A DNA stretch of 64,000 nucleotides from Streptomyces tuirus (GTDB lineage: Bacteria; Actinomycetota; Actinomycetes; Streptomycetales; Streptomycetaceae). How positions within the stretch are numbered: position 1 is the stretch's first letter; each line of letters starts with the position of its first letter. The position numbers were made by a program, and so were the translations under genes. Positions 10,768-19,712 of the stretch are shown piece after piece. Location: NCBI RefSeq assembly GCF_014701095.1, contig NZ_AP023439.1, positions 3,026,001 through 3,090,000 of the forward strand, in the 5' to 3' direction. A model generated the notes under the pieces. It did no database searches. It was given only the letters and a program-made list of their open reading frames with translations, and was not told the origin of the DNA.

Positions 10768-11541
10768 TCAGTCCTGACACTGCTTCGACATCATCGCCTT
10801 GTCCGCCGTAGTCACCGCGAGGTCGTACTTGAGGGCCACCTGTGCGAAGCGGACCGCGTACGAGCAGCGGATCGACTTGTTCGGCGGCAGCCAGGACGCC
10901 GGGCCCGAGTCCCGCTTGGCGGAGTTCGTGGAGCCCGAGACCGGCAGAAGATTCAGCACATCGTTGGCCAGCTGCTCCCGCTTCTCCTTGCTCCACCGCG
11001 AGGCACCCAGCTGCCAGGCGTACGACAGCGGCACCACGTGGTCTATCTGCACCTCGGTGGCTTTCGCCTTCTTCCAGGCGATGTCTTTGCCGGTGTACGG
11101 GTCGTACAGGTCCATCGACACGACCACGCAGTCGGAACCCCTGCGGAACTCGACGTCCCGTCCATGGAGTTTCAGCAAGTCGTTCCGCGTGTCGCAACCG
11201 TTCCTCGCCAGCGGCACACCGTCCGCCGTGTCCATCCAGGCGTAGCCGAACTCGTCCCGTTCGTAGCCGGTCCTGGGGCCGCGGCCCTTCGTCGCCACCT
11301 TGTCGGTCAGGGCGCGCGCCCTCTCCTTGTCTGCGCCGGAGGTGACCGCCGCCAGTCCCGGTTCGGTGCCGCCCGGGTTGTCCAGCGGGTTCGCGGCCCG
11401 TCCGGCGCCGGCCGCCGGGGCGCCGGAACCGGAGGCTCCACCGCCGTCCGCGGGCGGGGCCAACCCCTCGCAGCCGGCCAGTGCCGAACCGGTGAACACC
11501 ATCGCGACAGCCAGTGCCGCCCCGCCCCTCAGACGCGTCAC
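10768..11541 (-). CDS. Exported HNH-type nuclease lipoprotein (DUF1524/GmrSD-C-like)
   Basis: A lipoprotein of 257 aa. The signal MTRLRGGAALAVAMVFTGSA is followed by the lipobox LAGC. After a Gly/Ala/Pro linker the C-terminal 150 residues match the HNH fold of the DUF1524 group: QIDHVVPLSYAWQLGA (DH motif), ANDVLNLLPVSGSTNSAKRD (N and K/D) and GPASWLPPNKS. Four or more cysteines (CDTRN, SDCVVV, IRCSYA, KQCQD) suggest disulfides, fitting an extracellular enzyme. The GTG at 11541 has GGAGGAGGGG upstream. The role is probably extracellular DNA degradation for nutrient or phosphate, or defence; the sequence cannot separate these. Confidence 0.82.
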   Translation of the reverse strand: MTRLRGGAALAVAMVFTGSALAGCEGLAPPADGGGASGSGAPAAGAGRAANPLDNPGGTEPGLAAVTSGADKERARALTDKVATKGRGPRTGYERDEFGYAWMDTADGVPLARNGCDTRNDLLKLHGRDVEFRRGSDCVVVSMDLYDPYTGKDIAWKKAKATEVQIDHVVPLSYAWQLGASRWSKEKREQLANDVLNLLPVSGSTNSAKRDSGPASWLPPNKSIRCSYAVRFAQVALKYDLAVTTADKAMMSKQCQD

Positions 11542-11699
11542 CCTGCGCCCCTCCTCCGTCTGTTCCGCTCCGGCACGGGCGGCCCGCGCCCGGTCACACC
11601 GTAGCGAGGAAGAGGTTCAGACCACATCGGGCCTCAATGCGCATTCTTCACATCTGGCGCGTATCGTCGATTCTGAGTCATCTCCGGAGGGAGCTTTGC

Positions 11700-11885
11700 A
11701 TGGGCATCTTCGACAAGTTCAAGAGCCAGGCGCGGAACAAGGGCAAGCAGGGCTCTGACGCCGCGGAAGAGCGGACCAACGAGAGGACCGGCGGCAAGTA
11801 CGAAGACCAGGTCGACTCCGGCCAGCAGCGCGTCGAGGGCTCGCTGGGCATGGACCGCGACCGGGAACGGCCCGAACAGCAGTAA
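11700..11885 (+). CDS. Small MT0933/Rv0909-type antitoxin-like protein, no toxin partner
   Basis: A protein of 61 aa. MGIFDKFKSQARNKGKQ, then ERTGGKYEDQVDSGQQRVEG and an acidic tail, is the pattern of the MT0933 (Rv0909) antitoxin family (GxFDKxK ... ERTGGKYxDQVDxG). The ATG has GGAGGGAG just upstream. No toxin gene lies next to it: the following 220 bp carry only hairpins, then mfd on the other strand. In Streptomyces such stand-alone copies may not act as antitoxins. It is divergent from the HNH lipoprotein gene. Confidence 0.75.
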   Translation: MGIFDKFKSQARNKGKQGSDAAEERTNERTGGKYEDQVDSGQQRVEGSLGMDRDRERPEQQ

Positions 11886-11938
11886 GGCCTCCGACTCCGA
11901 GGCCGTCCGCGGAGACCCATGGATGTCTCCCGCGGGCG
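11886..11938 (+). terminator. Two consecutive hairpins after the MT0933-like gene
   Basis: GGCCTC/GAGGCC (11886-11891 with 11899-11904) is followed by a near-perfect GTCCGCGGAGAC...GTCTCCCGCGG stem-loop (about 11906-11936). They sit directly after the stop codon. There is no T-run, as is usual in Streptomyces. Confidence 0.55.
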
Positions 11939-12105
11939 GCCGCAGGTGTTCCACGACCGCCGCGAGCCGGTCGCCGTGCGCGACCGGCTCAGCCGGGTAC
12001 CGCGTCAGGCCGACGCGCACAAGCCCGGCAGCGGCCCCGCCGCACCGGGCAACCGGTGCACAGGCACGGACGGTGGCCTGACGTGCCCTCAGCGCAGCCG
12101 ACGCG

Positions 12106-15100
12106 TCACGACCCCAGCACCGACGTCAGGAACTCCCCGACCCACGCCAGCAGTTCCCGCCCGACCAGCGGCTTGCCGCCCACCTTCGCGGTCTTCGGGC
12201 GCGGCACCAGCACCTGGTGCACGGCCGGCTTGATGACGACGCCGGGGTACAGCCGCTTCAGCCGCAGCTCCTGCGACTCGCGCAACTCCACCGGCGCGAA
12301 CCGGATGTTGTTGCCCTGGAGCACGATCTCGCCGACGTCGCACGCCCGCGCGAACATGCGCAGACCCGCGACGAGCAGCAGGTTCTCCACCGGTTCGGGC
12401 AGCTTGCCGTAGCGGTCGACGAGTTCCTCGCGGACCGCCTTGATGTCCTCCTCCGAGTTGGCGGAGGCGATGGCGCGGTACGCCTGGAGGCGGAGGCGCT
12501 CGCCCGGCGCGTAGTCGTGCGGGACATGCGCGTCGACGGGCAGCTCGATCTTGACCTCGAGCGGCGGCTCCTCCTCGATCTCGCCGGTCTCCAGCTGGCG
12601 CCGGTAGTCGGCGACGGCCTCGCCGACCATCCGCACGTACAGGTCGAAGCCGACGCCCGCGATGTGGCCGGACTGCTCGCCGCCGAGGAGGTTGCCCGCG
12701 CCGCGGATCTCCAGGTCCTTCATGGCCACGTACATACCGGCGCCCATCTCCGTGTGCTGGGCGATGGTCGCGAGCCGCTCGTGCGCGGTCTCGGTCAGCG
12801 GCTTCTCCGGCGGATAGAGGAAGTAGGCGTAGCCGCGCTCGCGGCCCCGCCCCACCCGGCCGCGCAGCTGGTGCAGCTGGGAGAGGCCGAAGTTGTCGCC
12901 GCGCTCCACGATCAGGGTGTTGGCGTTGGAGATGTCGATGCCGGACTCCACGATCGTCGTGGACACCAGCACATCGAACTTCTTCTCCCAGAAGTCGACG
13001 ACGACCTGCTCCAGCGCCTGCTCCGACATCTGCCCGTGCGCGGTGGCGATGCGCGCCTCGGGGACGATCTCGCGCAGCCGGGCCGCCGCGCGGTCGATCG
13101 ACTCGACGCGGTTGTGGATGTAGAAGACCTGGCCCTCGCGCAGCAGCTCACGGCGGATGGCGGCGCCGATCTGCTTCTCCTCGTAGGGGCCGACGAAGGT
13201 CAGGACCGGGTGGCGCTCCTCCGGCGGGGTGGTGATCGTCGACATCTCGCGGATGCCGGTGACCGCCATCTCCAGCGTCCTGGGGATCGGGGTCGCGGAC
13301 ATCGTCAGCACGTCGACGTTCGCGCGGAGCTTCTTCAGCTGCTCCTTGTGCTCGACGCCGAAACGCTGCTCCTCGTCGACGATGACCAGGCCGAGGTCCT
13401 TGAACTTCGTCTCGGACGAGAACAGCCGGTGGGTGCCGATGACGATGTCGACCGAGCCCTCGCGCAGGCCCTCCAGGACCGCCTTGGCCTCGGTGTCGGT
13501 CTGGAAGCGGGACAGGGCCTTCACGTTCACCGGGAACTGCGCGTACCGCTCGCTGAACGTCCCGAAGTGCTGCTGCACCAGCAGCGTCGTGGGCACCAGG
13601 ACGGCCACCTGCTTGCCGTCCTGGACGGCCTTGAAGGCGGCGCGGACCGCGATCTCCGTCTTGCCGTAGCCGACGTCGCCGCAGATCAGGCGGTCCATCG
13701 GGACCGTCTTCTCCATGTCCTCCTTGACCTCGGCGATGGTGGTGAGCTGGTCGGGCGTCTCCGCGTAGGGGAAGGCGTCCTCCAGTTCGCGCTGCCAGGG
13801 GGTGTCCGGGCCGAAGGCGTGCCCGGGGGCGGCCATGCGCGCGCTGTACAGCTTGATGAGGTCGGCCGCGATCTCCTTGACGGCCTTCTTCGCGCGGGCC
13901 TTGGTCTTCGTCCAGTCGGCGCCGCCGAGGCGGTGCAGCGTGGGGGCCTCGCCGCCGACGTACTTGGTGATCTGCTCCAGCTGGTCGGTGGGGATGTAGA
14001 GGCGGTCGCCGGGCTGGCCGCGCTTGGCGGGGGCGTACTCGACGACCAGGTACTCCCGGGTGGCGCCCTGGACGGTGCGCTGCACCATCTCGATGTAGCG
14101 GCCCACGCCGTGCTGCTCGTGGACGATGTAGTCGCCCGGCTCCAGGGTGAGCGGGTCGATGGTCTTGCGGCGGCGGGCCGGCATGCGGGCGCCCTCGCGG
14201 CCGGACGCCTTCTGACCCGACAGGTCGGTCTCGGTCAGGACGGCGAGCCGTAGGGCCGGGTCGACGAAGCCGTGGTCGATCGAGCCGCACGCCACGTGCA
14301 CGACGGACGGGGAGATCTCGGCGAGGTCGGAGTCGAGGCGGGCGGCGATGCCCTCGCCGCCCAGCACCTCGACCGTGCGGGCCGCCGGGCCGTGCCCCTC
14401 GGTGACGAACACCGCGCGCCAGCCGTCGGCGAGCCAGCCCTTGGTGTCGGCGAGGGCCTTGGCGGTGTCGCCGCGGTAGGTCTCCGGGGCGTGCATGCCG
14501 AGCTTGAGGGTGTCCCCGTCGAGCTCCTCGTCGGCGGCGAACGGCGACACCGACCACCACATCATGTCCAGCTCGCGGGCCCGGTCCCGGACGTCCGCGA
14601 TGGACCACAGGGAGGCCGCGCCGACGTCGATGGGAGCCTCGCCGCCCCCGGCGGTGGCGGCCCAGGATGCCTGCAGGAACTCCTGGGAGGTGGCCACGAG
14701 GTCCGACGCGCGCGTGCGGACCCGCTCCGGGTCGCACACGACGGCCATGGCGCCCTTGGGCAGCACGTCGAGCAGCAGCTCCATGTCGTCGACGAGGACC
14801 GGCGCGAGGGACTCCATGCCCTCGACGGCGATGCCCTCGGCGATCTTGCCGAGCAGTTCACCGAGCTCGGGATGCTGTTCGGCGAGGGCGGCCGCGCGCG
14901 TGCGGACGTCCTCGGTGAGCAGCAGCTCACGGCACGGCGGCGCCCACAGCCCGTGCTCGGCGACTTCGAGGGAGCGCTGGTCGGCGACCTTGAAGTAGCG
15001 GATCTCCTCGACGTCGTCACCCCAGAACTCGACGCGCAGGGGGTGCTCCTCGGTGGGCGGGAACACGTCCAGGATGCCGCCGCGCACGGCGAACTCGCCG

Positions 15101-15639
15101 CGCTTCTCGACAAGCTCCACGCGCGCGTAGGCGGCCGCCGAGAGGGCTTCGACGATCTCGCCGAGGTCGGTGGTCTGCCCGGTCCTCAGGGAGACCGGTT
15201 CCAGGTCGCCGAGGCCCTTGACCTGGGGCTGGAGCACGGACCGGACGGGCGCGACGACCACGGAGACCGGGCCGGTCTCGGGGTCGTCGGGGCGGGGGTG
15301 GGCCAGGCGGCGCAGGACGGCCAGGCGGCGGCCGACGGTGTCGCTGCGCGGGCTGAGCCGCTCGTGCGGGAGCGTCTCCCAGGACGGGTACTCCACGACT
15401 TCCTCGGCCGGCAGAAGGGAGCGCAGGGCCGCGGTCAGGTCCTCCGCCTCACGGCCCGTCGCCGTGACCGCCAGCACCGGGCGGCCCGTCTCACGGGCCA
15501 GGGCGGCGATGGCGAAAGGCCGGGCCGCGGGGGGGCCGACCATGTCGACGTGCATGCGGTTGCCGTCTGCGGCCGCCCTGATCGCTTCCGCGAGGGCGGC
15601 GTCCTTGACTACGGCGTCGAGCAGACCGTGCAGGCTCAT
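12106..15639 (-). CDS. mfd: Transcription-repair coupling factor Mfd
   Basis: SF2 translocase of 1177 aa, the full family length. It removes RNA polymerase stalled at lesions and recruits UvrA. N-terminal UvrB-like damage module (about 1-350: ARPFAIAALARETGRPVL, YPSWETLPHERLSPR). RNA-polymerase-interacting CarD-like domain around LEPGDYIVHEQHGVGRYIEM. RecG-like motor with Walker A GDVGYGKTEIA, DEEQ box VDEEQRFG, motif III SATPIPRTLEM and motif VI QLRGRVGRGRERGYAYF. C-terminal TRCF domain to the end. The ATG at 15639 starts MSLHGLLDAVVKD; the upstream extension is GC-rich intergenic sequence. It is followed at a distance by mazG and eno, as in mycobacteria, with several genes inserted here. 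Confidence 0.96.
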   Translation of the reverse strand: MSLHGLLDAVVKDAALAEAIRAAADGNRMHVDMVGPPAARPFAIAALARETGRPVLAVTATGREAEDLTAALRSLLPAEEVVEYPSWETLPHERLSPRSDTVGRRLAVLRRLAHPRPDDPETGPVSVVVAPVRSVLQPQVKGLGDLEPVSLRTGQTTDLGEIVEALSAAAYARVELVEKRGEFAVRGGILDVFPPTEEHPLRVEFWGDDVEEIRYFKVADQRSLEVAEHGLWAPPCRELLLTEDVRTRAAALAEQHPELGELLGKIAEGIAVEGMESLAPVLVDDMELLLDVLPKGAMAVVCDPERVRTRASDLVATSQEFLQASWAATAGGGEAPIDVGAASLWSIADVRDRARELDMMWWSVSPFAADEELDGDTLKLGMHAPETYRGDTAKALADTKGWLADGWRAVFVTEGHGPAARTVEVLGGEGIAARLDSDLAEISPSVVHVACGSIDHGFVDPALRLAVLTETDLSGQKASGREGARMPARRRKTIDPLTLEPGDYIVHEQHGVGRYIEMVQRTVQGATREYLVVEYAPAKRGQPGDRLYIPTDQLEQITKYVGGEAPTLHRLGGADWTKTKARAKKAVKEIAADLIKLYSARMAAPGHAFGPDTPWQRELEDAFPYAETPDQLTTIAEVKEDMEKTVPMDRLICGDVGYGKTEIAVRAAFKAVQDGKQVAVLVPTTLLVQQHFGTFSERYAQFPVNVKALSRFQTDTEAKAVLEGLREGSVDIVIGTHRLFSSETKFKDLGLVIVDEEQRFGVEHKEQLKKLRANVDVLTMSATPIPRTLEMAVTGIREMSTITTPPEERHPVLTFVGPYEEKQIGAAIRRELLREGQVFYIHNRVESIDRAAARLREIVPEARIATAHGQMSEQALEQVVVDFWEKKFDVLVSTTIVESGIDISNANTLIVERGDNFGLSQLHQLRGRVGRGRERGYAYFLYPPEKPLTETAHERLATIAQHTEMGAGMYVAMKDLEIRGAGNLLGGEQSGHIAGVGFDLYVRMVGEAVADYRRQLETGEIEEEPPLEVKIELPVDAHVPHDYAPGERLRLQAYRAIASANSEEDIKAVREELVDRYGKLPEPVENLLLVAGLRMFARACDVGEIVLQGNNIRFAPVELRESQELRLKRLYPGVVIKPAVHQVLVPRPKTAKVGGKPLVGRELLAWVGEFLTSVLGS

Positions 15640-15782
15640 GGGGGGTGGTTTCCGTCCAGGGGGTGGGCAACACGACTGGCCCGACGCGCGTCGCGGGCCG
15701 GGGGTCTCCAGCGTACGTCGCTGCGCGGCTCGGCGTCGGGCCTGTGGATGGCGCCCCGGTGTGAGCCCTGCCGCGCACAGCA

Positions 15783-15824
15783 CCCGGCGCCGGGAAGTCC
15801 TGGAGCGGACTTCCCGGCGCCGGG
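15783..15824 (-). terminator. Terminator of the ABC exporter operon
   Basis: A perfect 18-bp stem (15783-15800 with 15807-15824) and a 6-nt loop, 55 bp past the permease stop. It has no T-run but is very stable, and could also block transcription from the other side. Confidence 0.8.
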
Positions 15825-15878
15825 CCCCCCGCAACCCCCGTGTGCGGTGGTTCCCCGGGATGACGGTGTGCCGGCCGG

Positions 15879-18458
15879 CTACTCCGTCGCGATCGCGTTC
15901 AGGACGTTCATCCGGCCCGCCCGGAACGCCGGGATCAGTGCGGCGAACAGGCCCACGAACGCCGAGCCGATGAAGACGCCGATGATCGTCGGCCAGGGGA
16001 TGTCCAGGACCCCCAGGCCCTCCAGGGCGAGCAGCTGCTGTGCCGTGGCGCCCCAGCCCATGCCCAGACCGAGGCCCAGCAGGGCGCCGAAGAGGGCGAT
16101 GACCACCGACTCCATGCGGATCATGCGGCGCAGCTGGCGGCGGGACAGGCCGATCGCCCGCATCAGGCCGATCTCCCTGGTGCGTTCCACCACCGACAGG
16201 GCCAGGGTGTTCACCACACCGAGGATGGCCACGATGATCGCCAGGGCCAGCAGGCCGTAGATCATGTTGAGCAGCTGGCCGATCTGGTCCTTCAGGGCGT
16301 CCTTGTAGTCGGTCTGGTCGCGCACGATGTACTGCGGGTAGTCGTGCAGCGCCGACTTCAGGGACTTGTAGGCGGCGTCCTGCTGCCCCTCCTTGGCGCT
16401 GGCGAAGACCAGCGAGTCCAACGGCATCCTGTCGGCCGGGACGTACTTGGCCAGCGTCGAGATGGACGTGTACATCGCGCCCGCGTCGATCACGACGTCG
16501 CTGCTGGTGATCGCCCGGACCGTCAGGTCGGCCGCGGAGCCGTCCTTGAAGGCGACCTTGATCTTGGATCCGAGGGTGATGCCGTGGTCCTCGGCGAACT
16601 TCTCGTGGACCGACATCGAGTCGGGCTTGTAGGCGTCGGGCAGCTTGCCGGCCACGGTCTCGGTGCGCAGGTCGGTCGCGTACGACGGGTCGGCCGCCGT
16701 GACCGCCGTGTCCTTGAGCGTCTTGCCGTCAGGAGTGGTGAAGTCCGCCTTGGTCCACTTGTACTCGGTGACCCGTGCCAGGTCCGGCGACGACTTCACG
16801 GCCTTGACCGCCTGCGGGGTGATCAGCTGGCCCTGGTCGGACTGGATGATGAAGTCCGTGCCGACGGTCTTGTCGAGCTGGTCGGTGGCGGACGCCACCA
16901 TGGAGGAGCCGACGACGGACAGGCACGCCACGAGGGCGAGGCCGATCATCAGCGCGGCGCCCGTCGCTCCGGTGCGGCGCGGGTTGCGCAGGGCGTTGCG
17001 CTCGGCCATACGGCCCACGGGCCCGAACATCCGCAGCAGGACGGCACCGAGGACGCGGACCACCGCGCCGGCGAGCAGCGGGCCGATGACGACGAACCCG
17101 ATCAGCGACAGCACCACGCCGAGGCCGAGCCACATCGAGCCGTCCTTGGCCTTGTCGGCCGCCGCCGCGAGGTAGAGGGCGAAGCCGCCGGTGCCGGTGA
17201 GGACCGTGCCGATCGCGGCGCGGATCCAGCCGGCCTTGGCGTCGGCAGGGGCTCCCGCGTCGCGCAGTGCGGCCATCGGGGAGATCTTGCCGGCGCGCCG
17301 GGCGGGCAGGTAGGCGGCCAGGACGGTGACGACCACGCCGAGGACGAGGCCGACCACCGGGGTCGTCCAGGCCACGGTCAGATCGTCGGTGGACAGTTCC
17401 ATGCCCATCTGGCCCATGAGCTTCATCAGGCCGACGGCGAGGCCGACGCCCGCGCCGACGCCGAGCACCGAGCCGACGAAGCCGAGCAGCAGCGCCTCGG
17501 CCAGCACGGAGCGGTTGACCTGCTTGCGGGAGGAGCCGATGGCCCGCATCAGGCCGATCTCCCGGGTGCGCTGGGCGACCAGCATGGAGAAGGTGTTGAT
17601 GATCAGGAAGATGCCGACGAGGAAGGCGATCCCGGCGAAGCCGAGCATCGCGTACTTCATGACGTTCATGAAGCTCGCGACGTCCTTCTGGTTGGCGTCG
17701 GTGGTCTCCTTGGCCGTCTTCACCTGGAAGTCGCCGCCGAGTTCGGCCGTGACGTTCTTCTTCAGCTGTGCGTCGCTGACGCCGGCGGCCGCGGTGACGT
17801 TGACGTTGGTGTAGACGTCGCTCTCGCCGACAAGGGTCTGCTGGGCGGTCTTGGTGTCGACGTAGAAGATCGCGGCGCCGGGGTTGGTGACGGTGAAGTC
17901 GGCGATGCCGGAGATCTTCGCGGTGTGGGTGCCGACGGCGCTGATCACGCCGATCTCGTCGCCGAGCTTCAGGTCGTGCTTGTCGGCGGTGTCGGCGTCG
18001 ACCATGATCTGTTCGGGGCCCTTGGGCGCCACACCCGAGGTGATCTTCATGGTGCGGGCGTCGGTGTCGTTCCAGTTGCCCACGATGGTCGGGGCGCCGC
18101 TGGAGGGCGACAGATTGTCCTTGTCGCCGTCGACGACCGTCACCGAGGTGGAGAACACCGTTCCCTCGGCGGACTTCACGCCCTGCGCCTTGCGGACCTC
18201 ACCCAGCACGGAGGCCGGCATGACCGGCGGCTTGCCGTTGTCGGCGGTGGTCTCGCCGCTGTCGGAGGCGCCCTTCGCGCTCACCGTCACGTCGGAGGAG
18301 GTGGCCGCGAAGAGCTTGTCGAACGTGGTCGACATGGTGTCCGTGAAGACGAGGGTGCCGCAGACGAAGGCGACCGACAGCAGGACGGCGATCGCGGAGA
18401 GCGCCATCCGCCCCTTGTGCGCGAAGAAGTTGCGCATCGAGGTCTTCATGACGGTCAT
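15879..18458 (-). CDS. ABC transporter permease, FtsX/MacB type
   Basis: Permease of 859 aa with duplicated FtsX topology. A first helix lies after MRNFFAHKGRMALSAIAVLL (about 13-35). A MacB-like extracellular core (about 40-250) precedes an FtsX domain of three helices (about 270-390, motif TREIGLMRAIGSSRKQV). A central helix block and a second extracellular core (about 500-720) lead to a second FtsX domain (about 740-859, motif TREIGLMRAIGLSRRQL). The duplicated REIGLMRAIG motif contacts the ATPase. It overlaps the upstream ATPase gene by 4 nt (ATGA). The substrate is probably a lipid, lipoprotein or peptide; it cannot be read from sequence. Confidence 0.92.
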   Translation of the reverse strand: MTVMKTSMRNFFAHKGRMALSAIAVLLSVAFVCGTLVFTDTMSTTFDKLFAATSSDVTVSAKGASDSGETTADNGKPPVMPASVLGEVRKAQGVKSAEGTVFSTSVTVVDGDKDNLSPSSGAPTIVGNWNDTDARTMKITSGVAPKGPEQIMVDADTADKHDLKLGDEIGVISAVGTHTAKISGIADFTVTNPGAAIFYVDTKTAQQTLVGESDVYTNVNVTAAAGVSDAQLKKNVTAELGGDFQVKTAKETTDANQKDVASFMNVMKYAMLGFAGIAFLVGIFLIINTFSMLVAQRTREIGLMRAIGSSRKQVNRSVLAEALLLGFVGSVLGVGAGVGLAVGLMKLMGQMGMELSTDDLTVAWTTPVVGLVLGVVVTVLAAYLPARRAGKISPMAALRDAGAPADAKAGWIRAAIGTVLTGTGGFALYLAAAADKAKDGSMWLGLGVVLSLIGFVVIGPLLAGAVVRVLGAVLLRMFGPVGRMAERNALRNPRRTGATGAALMIGLALVACLSVVGSSMVASATDQLDKTVGTDFIIQSDQGQLITPQAVKAVKSSPDLARVTEYKWTKADFTTPDGKTLKDTAVTAADPSYATDLRTETVAGKLPDAYKPDSMSVHEKFAEDHGITLGSKIKVAFKDGSAADLTVRAITSSDVVIDAGAMYTSISTLAKYVPADRMPLDSLVFASAKEGQQDAAYKSLKSALHDYPQYIVRDQTDYKDALKDQIGQLLNMIYGLLALAIIVAILGVVNTLALSVVERTREIGLMRAIGLSRRQLRRMIRMESVVIALFGALLGLGLGMGWGATAQQLLALEGLGVLDIPWPTIIGVFIGSAFVGLFAALIPAFRAGRMNVLNAIATE

Positions 18459-19243
18459 GACGTGCGCCCCCGGGCGTCGAAGTCCTTCATGCGGTCGAGG
18501 ACGGCCTCAGCGGTCGGCTTGTACATCTCGTCGACGATGCGGCCGTCGGCGAGGTACAGCACCCGGTCGGCGTAGCTCGCGGCCACCGGGTCGTGGGTGA
18601 CCATCACGATGGTCTGGCCCAGTTCGTCGACGGACCGGCGCAGGAAGCCGAGGACCTCGGCGCCGGCGCGCGAGTCGAGGTTTCCGGTCGGCTCGTCCCC
18701 GAAGATGATCTCGGGACGGGCCGCGAGGGCCCGCGCCACGGCGACGCGCTGCTGCTGGCCGCCGGACAGCTGGGTGGGGCGGTGCTTGAGGCGGTCGGCG
18801 AGCCCGACGGTCTCCACGACCCGCGTCAGCCACTCCTTGTCCGGCTTGCGGCCCGCGATGTCCATGGGCAGCGTGATGTTCTCGATGGCGTTGAGCGTCG
18901 GCAGCAGGTTGAACGCCTGGAAGATGAACCCGATCCGGTCCCGGCGCAGCCGCGTGAGCTTCTTGTCCTTGAGGCCCGTGATCTCGGTCTCGTCGAGGTA
19001 GATCTGGCCGTCCGTCACGGTGTCGAGTCCGGCGAGGCAGTGCATGAGCGTGGATTTGCCGGACCCCGAGGGGCCCATGATCGCGGTGAACTGGCCGCGT
19101 GCGATGTCCACATCGACGTGGTCGAGGGCGACGACGCGGGTCTCACCGGATCCGTACGCCTTCACGACCTGCCGCGCCCGCGCGGCAACGGCCGTACGCC
19201 CTCCAGTACCCCCGTGCCTGGGAATGGTCACAGCCGAAGTCAC
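18455..19243 (-). CDS. ABC transporter ATP-binding protein (LolD/MacB type)
   Basis: A protein of 262 aa. Walker A is GPSGSGKSTL, the Q-loop is FQAFNLLPTL, the signature is LSGGQQQRVAVARAL, Walker B is IIFGDEPTGNLDS and the switch histidine is in VMVTHDP. The DEPTGNLD sequence marks the LolD/MacB/FtsE group that pairs with FtsX-type permeases, such as the gene that follows with a 4-nt overlap. GTG start with AGGAG 7 nt upstream. No sensor pair is adjacent. Confidence 0.95.
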   Translation of the reverse strand: MTSAVTIPRHGGTGGRTAVAARARQVVKAYGSGETRVVALDHVDVDIARGQFTAIMGPSGSGKSTLMHCLAGLDTVTDGQIYLDETEITGLKDKKLTRLRRDRIGFIFQAFNLLPTLNAIENITLPMDIAGRKPDKEWLTRVVETVGLADRLKHRPTQLSGGQQQRVAVARALAARPEIIFGDEPTGNLDSRAGAEVLGFLRRSVDELGQTIVMVTHDPVAASYADRVLYLADGRIVDEMYKPTAEAVLDRMKDFDARGRTS

Positions 19244-19712
19244 GGTATGTCTCCTATATCGGTCAGCAGATGGTGAAGGCGGTCGCCTGATCGACAGCCG
19301 CTGTGCGCGTTGCCGGACCAGGGGTCCGTTCGACGCGTTGTCAGTCTCCCGGCGGGGAGGGGTCCCGCGCCCTGGTGTTCAGCGCAGTCTTTTGCTGTGG
19401 AAAACCCCACCCCCGCCGGTGTGCCAACCGCCCCCCGGCGGCGTAAAGCCAGGTTAAGGACGAGCCCCCGCCCGTCTCGTCCTCCGCCGGTACGAACCCT
19501 CCCCAGGTCGTAGTACGGAGGTACCCCTAGGGGCAGTCCACCGCAGGGTGGAGGCGATCTCAGGGTTTGCTCCACCTGTCGGCCCAGTCAGGCTCCACCC
19601 TCCCGCTGCGTCAGGGTCAAGTGGGAAGCTGTCCGCGGCAGGTAGGTGCAAGGGGCAGGCATACGACGGGACCCGTGGCGCGGGGGCGGCCGGGGCGAGG
19701 GGGAGGCACCGG
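19244..19712. promoter_or_regulatory. Divergent promoter region between the ABC exporter and the MFS exporter
   Basis: No gene fits in these 469 bp. Around 19500-19556 there is a cluster of short dyads: CCCCTAGGGG (within GGTACCCCTAGGGGCA, about 19520-19535) and TCCACCGCAGGGTGGA (about 19537-19552). Either could be an operator for one of the two divergent exporters. The assignment is inference. Confidence 0.4.

Noticed and set aside
11905..12105. Small gene between the MT0933-like gene and mfd
   Set aside because: Short frames exist on both strands, but they start inside hairpins and lack a ribosome site and family pattern.
12217..14253. 678-codon plus-strand frame opposite mfd
   Set aside because: Shadow frame of mfd; the product is a Leu/Gly/Val/Asp-rich pattern without motifs.
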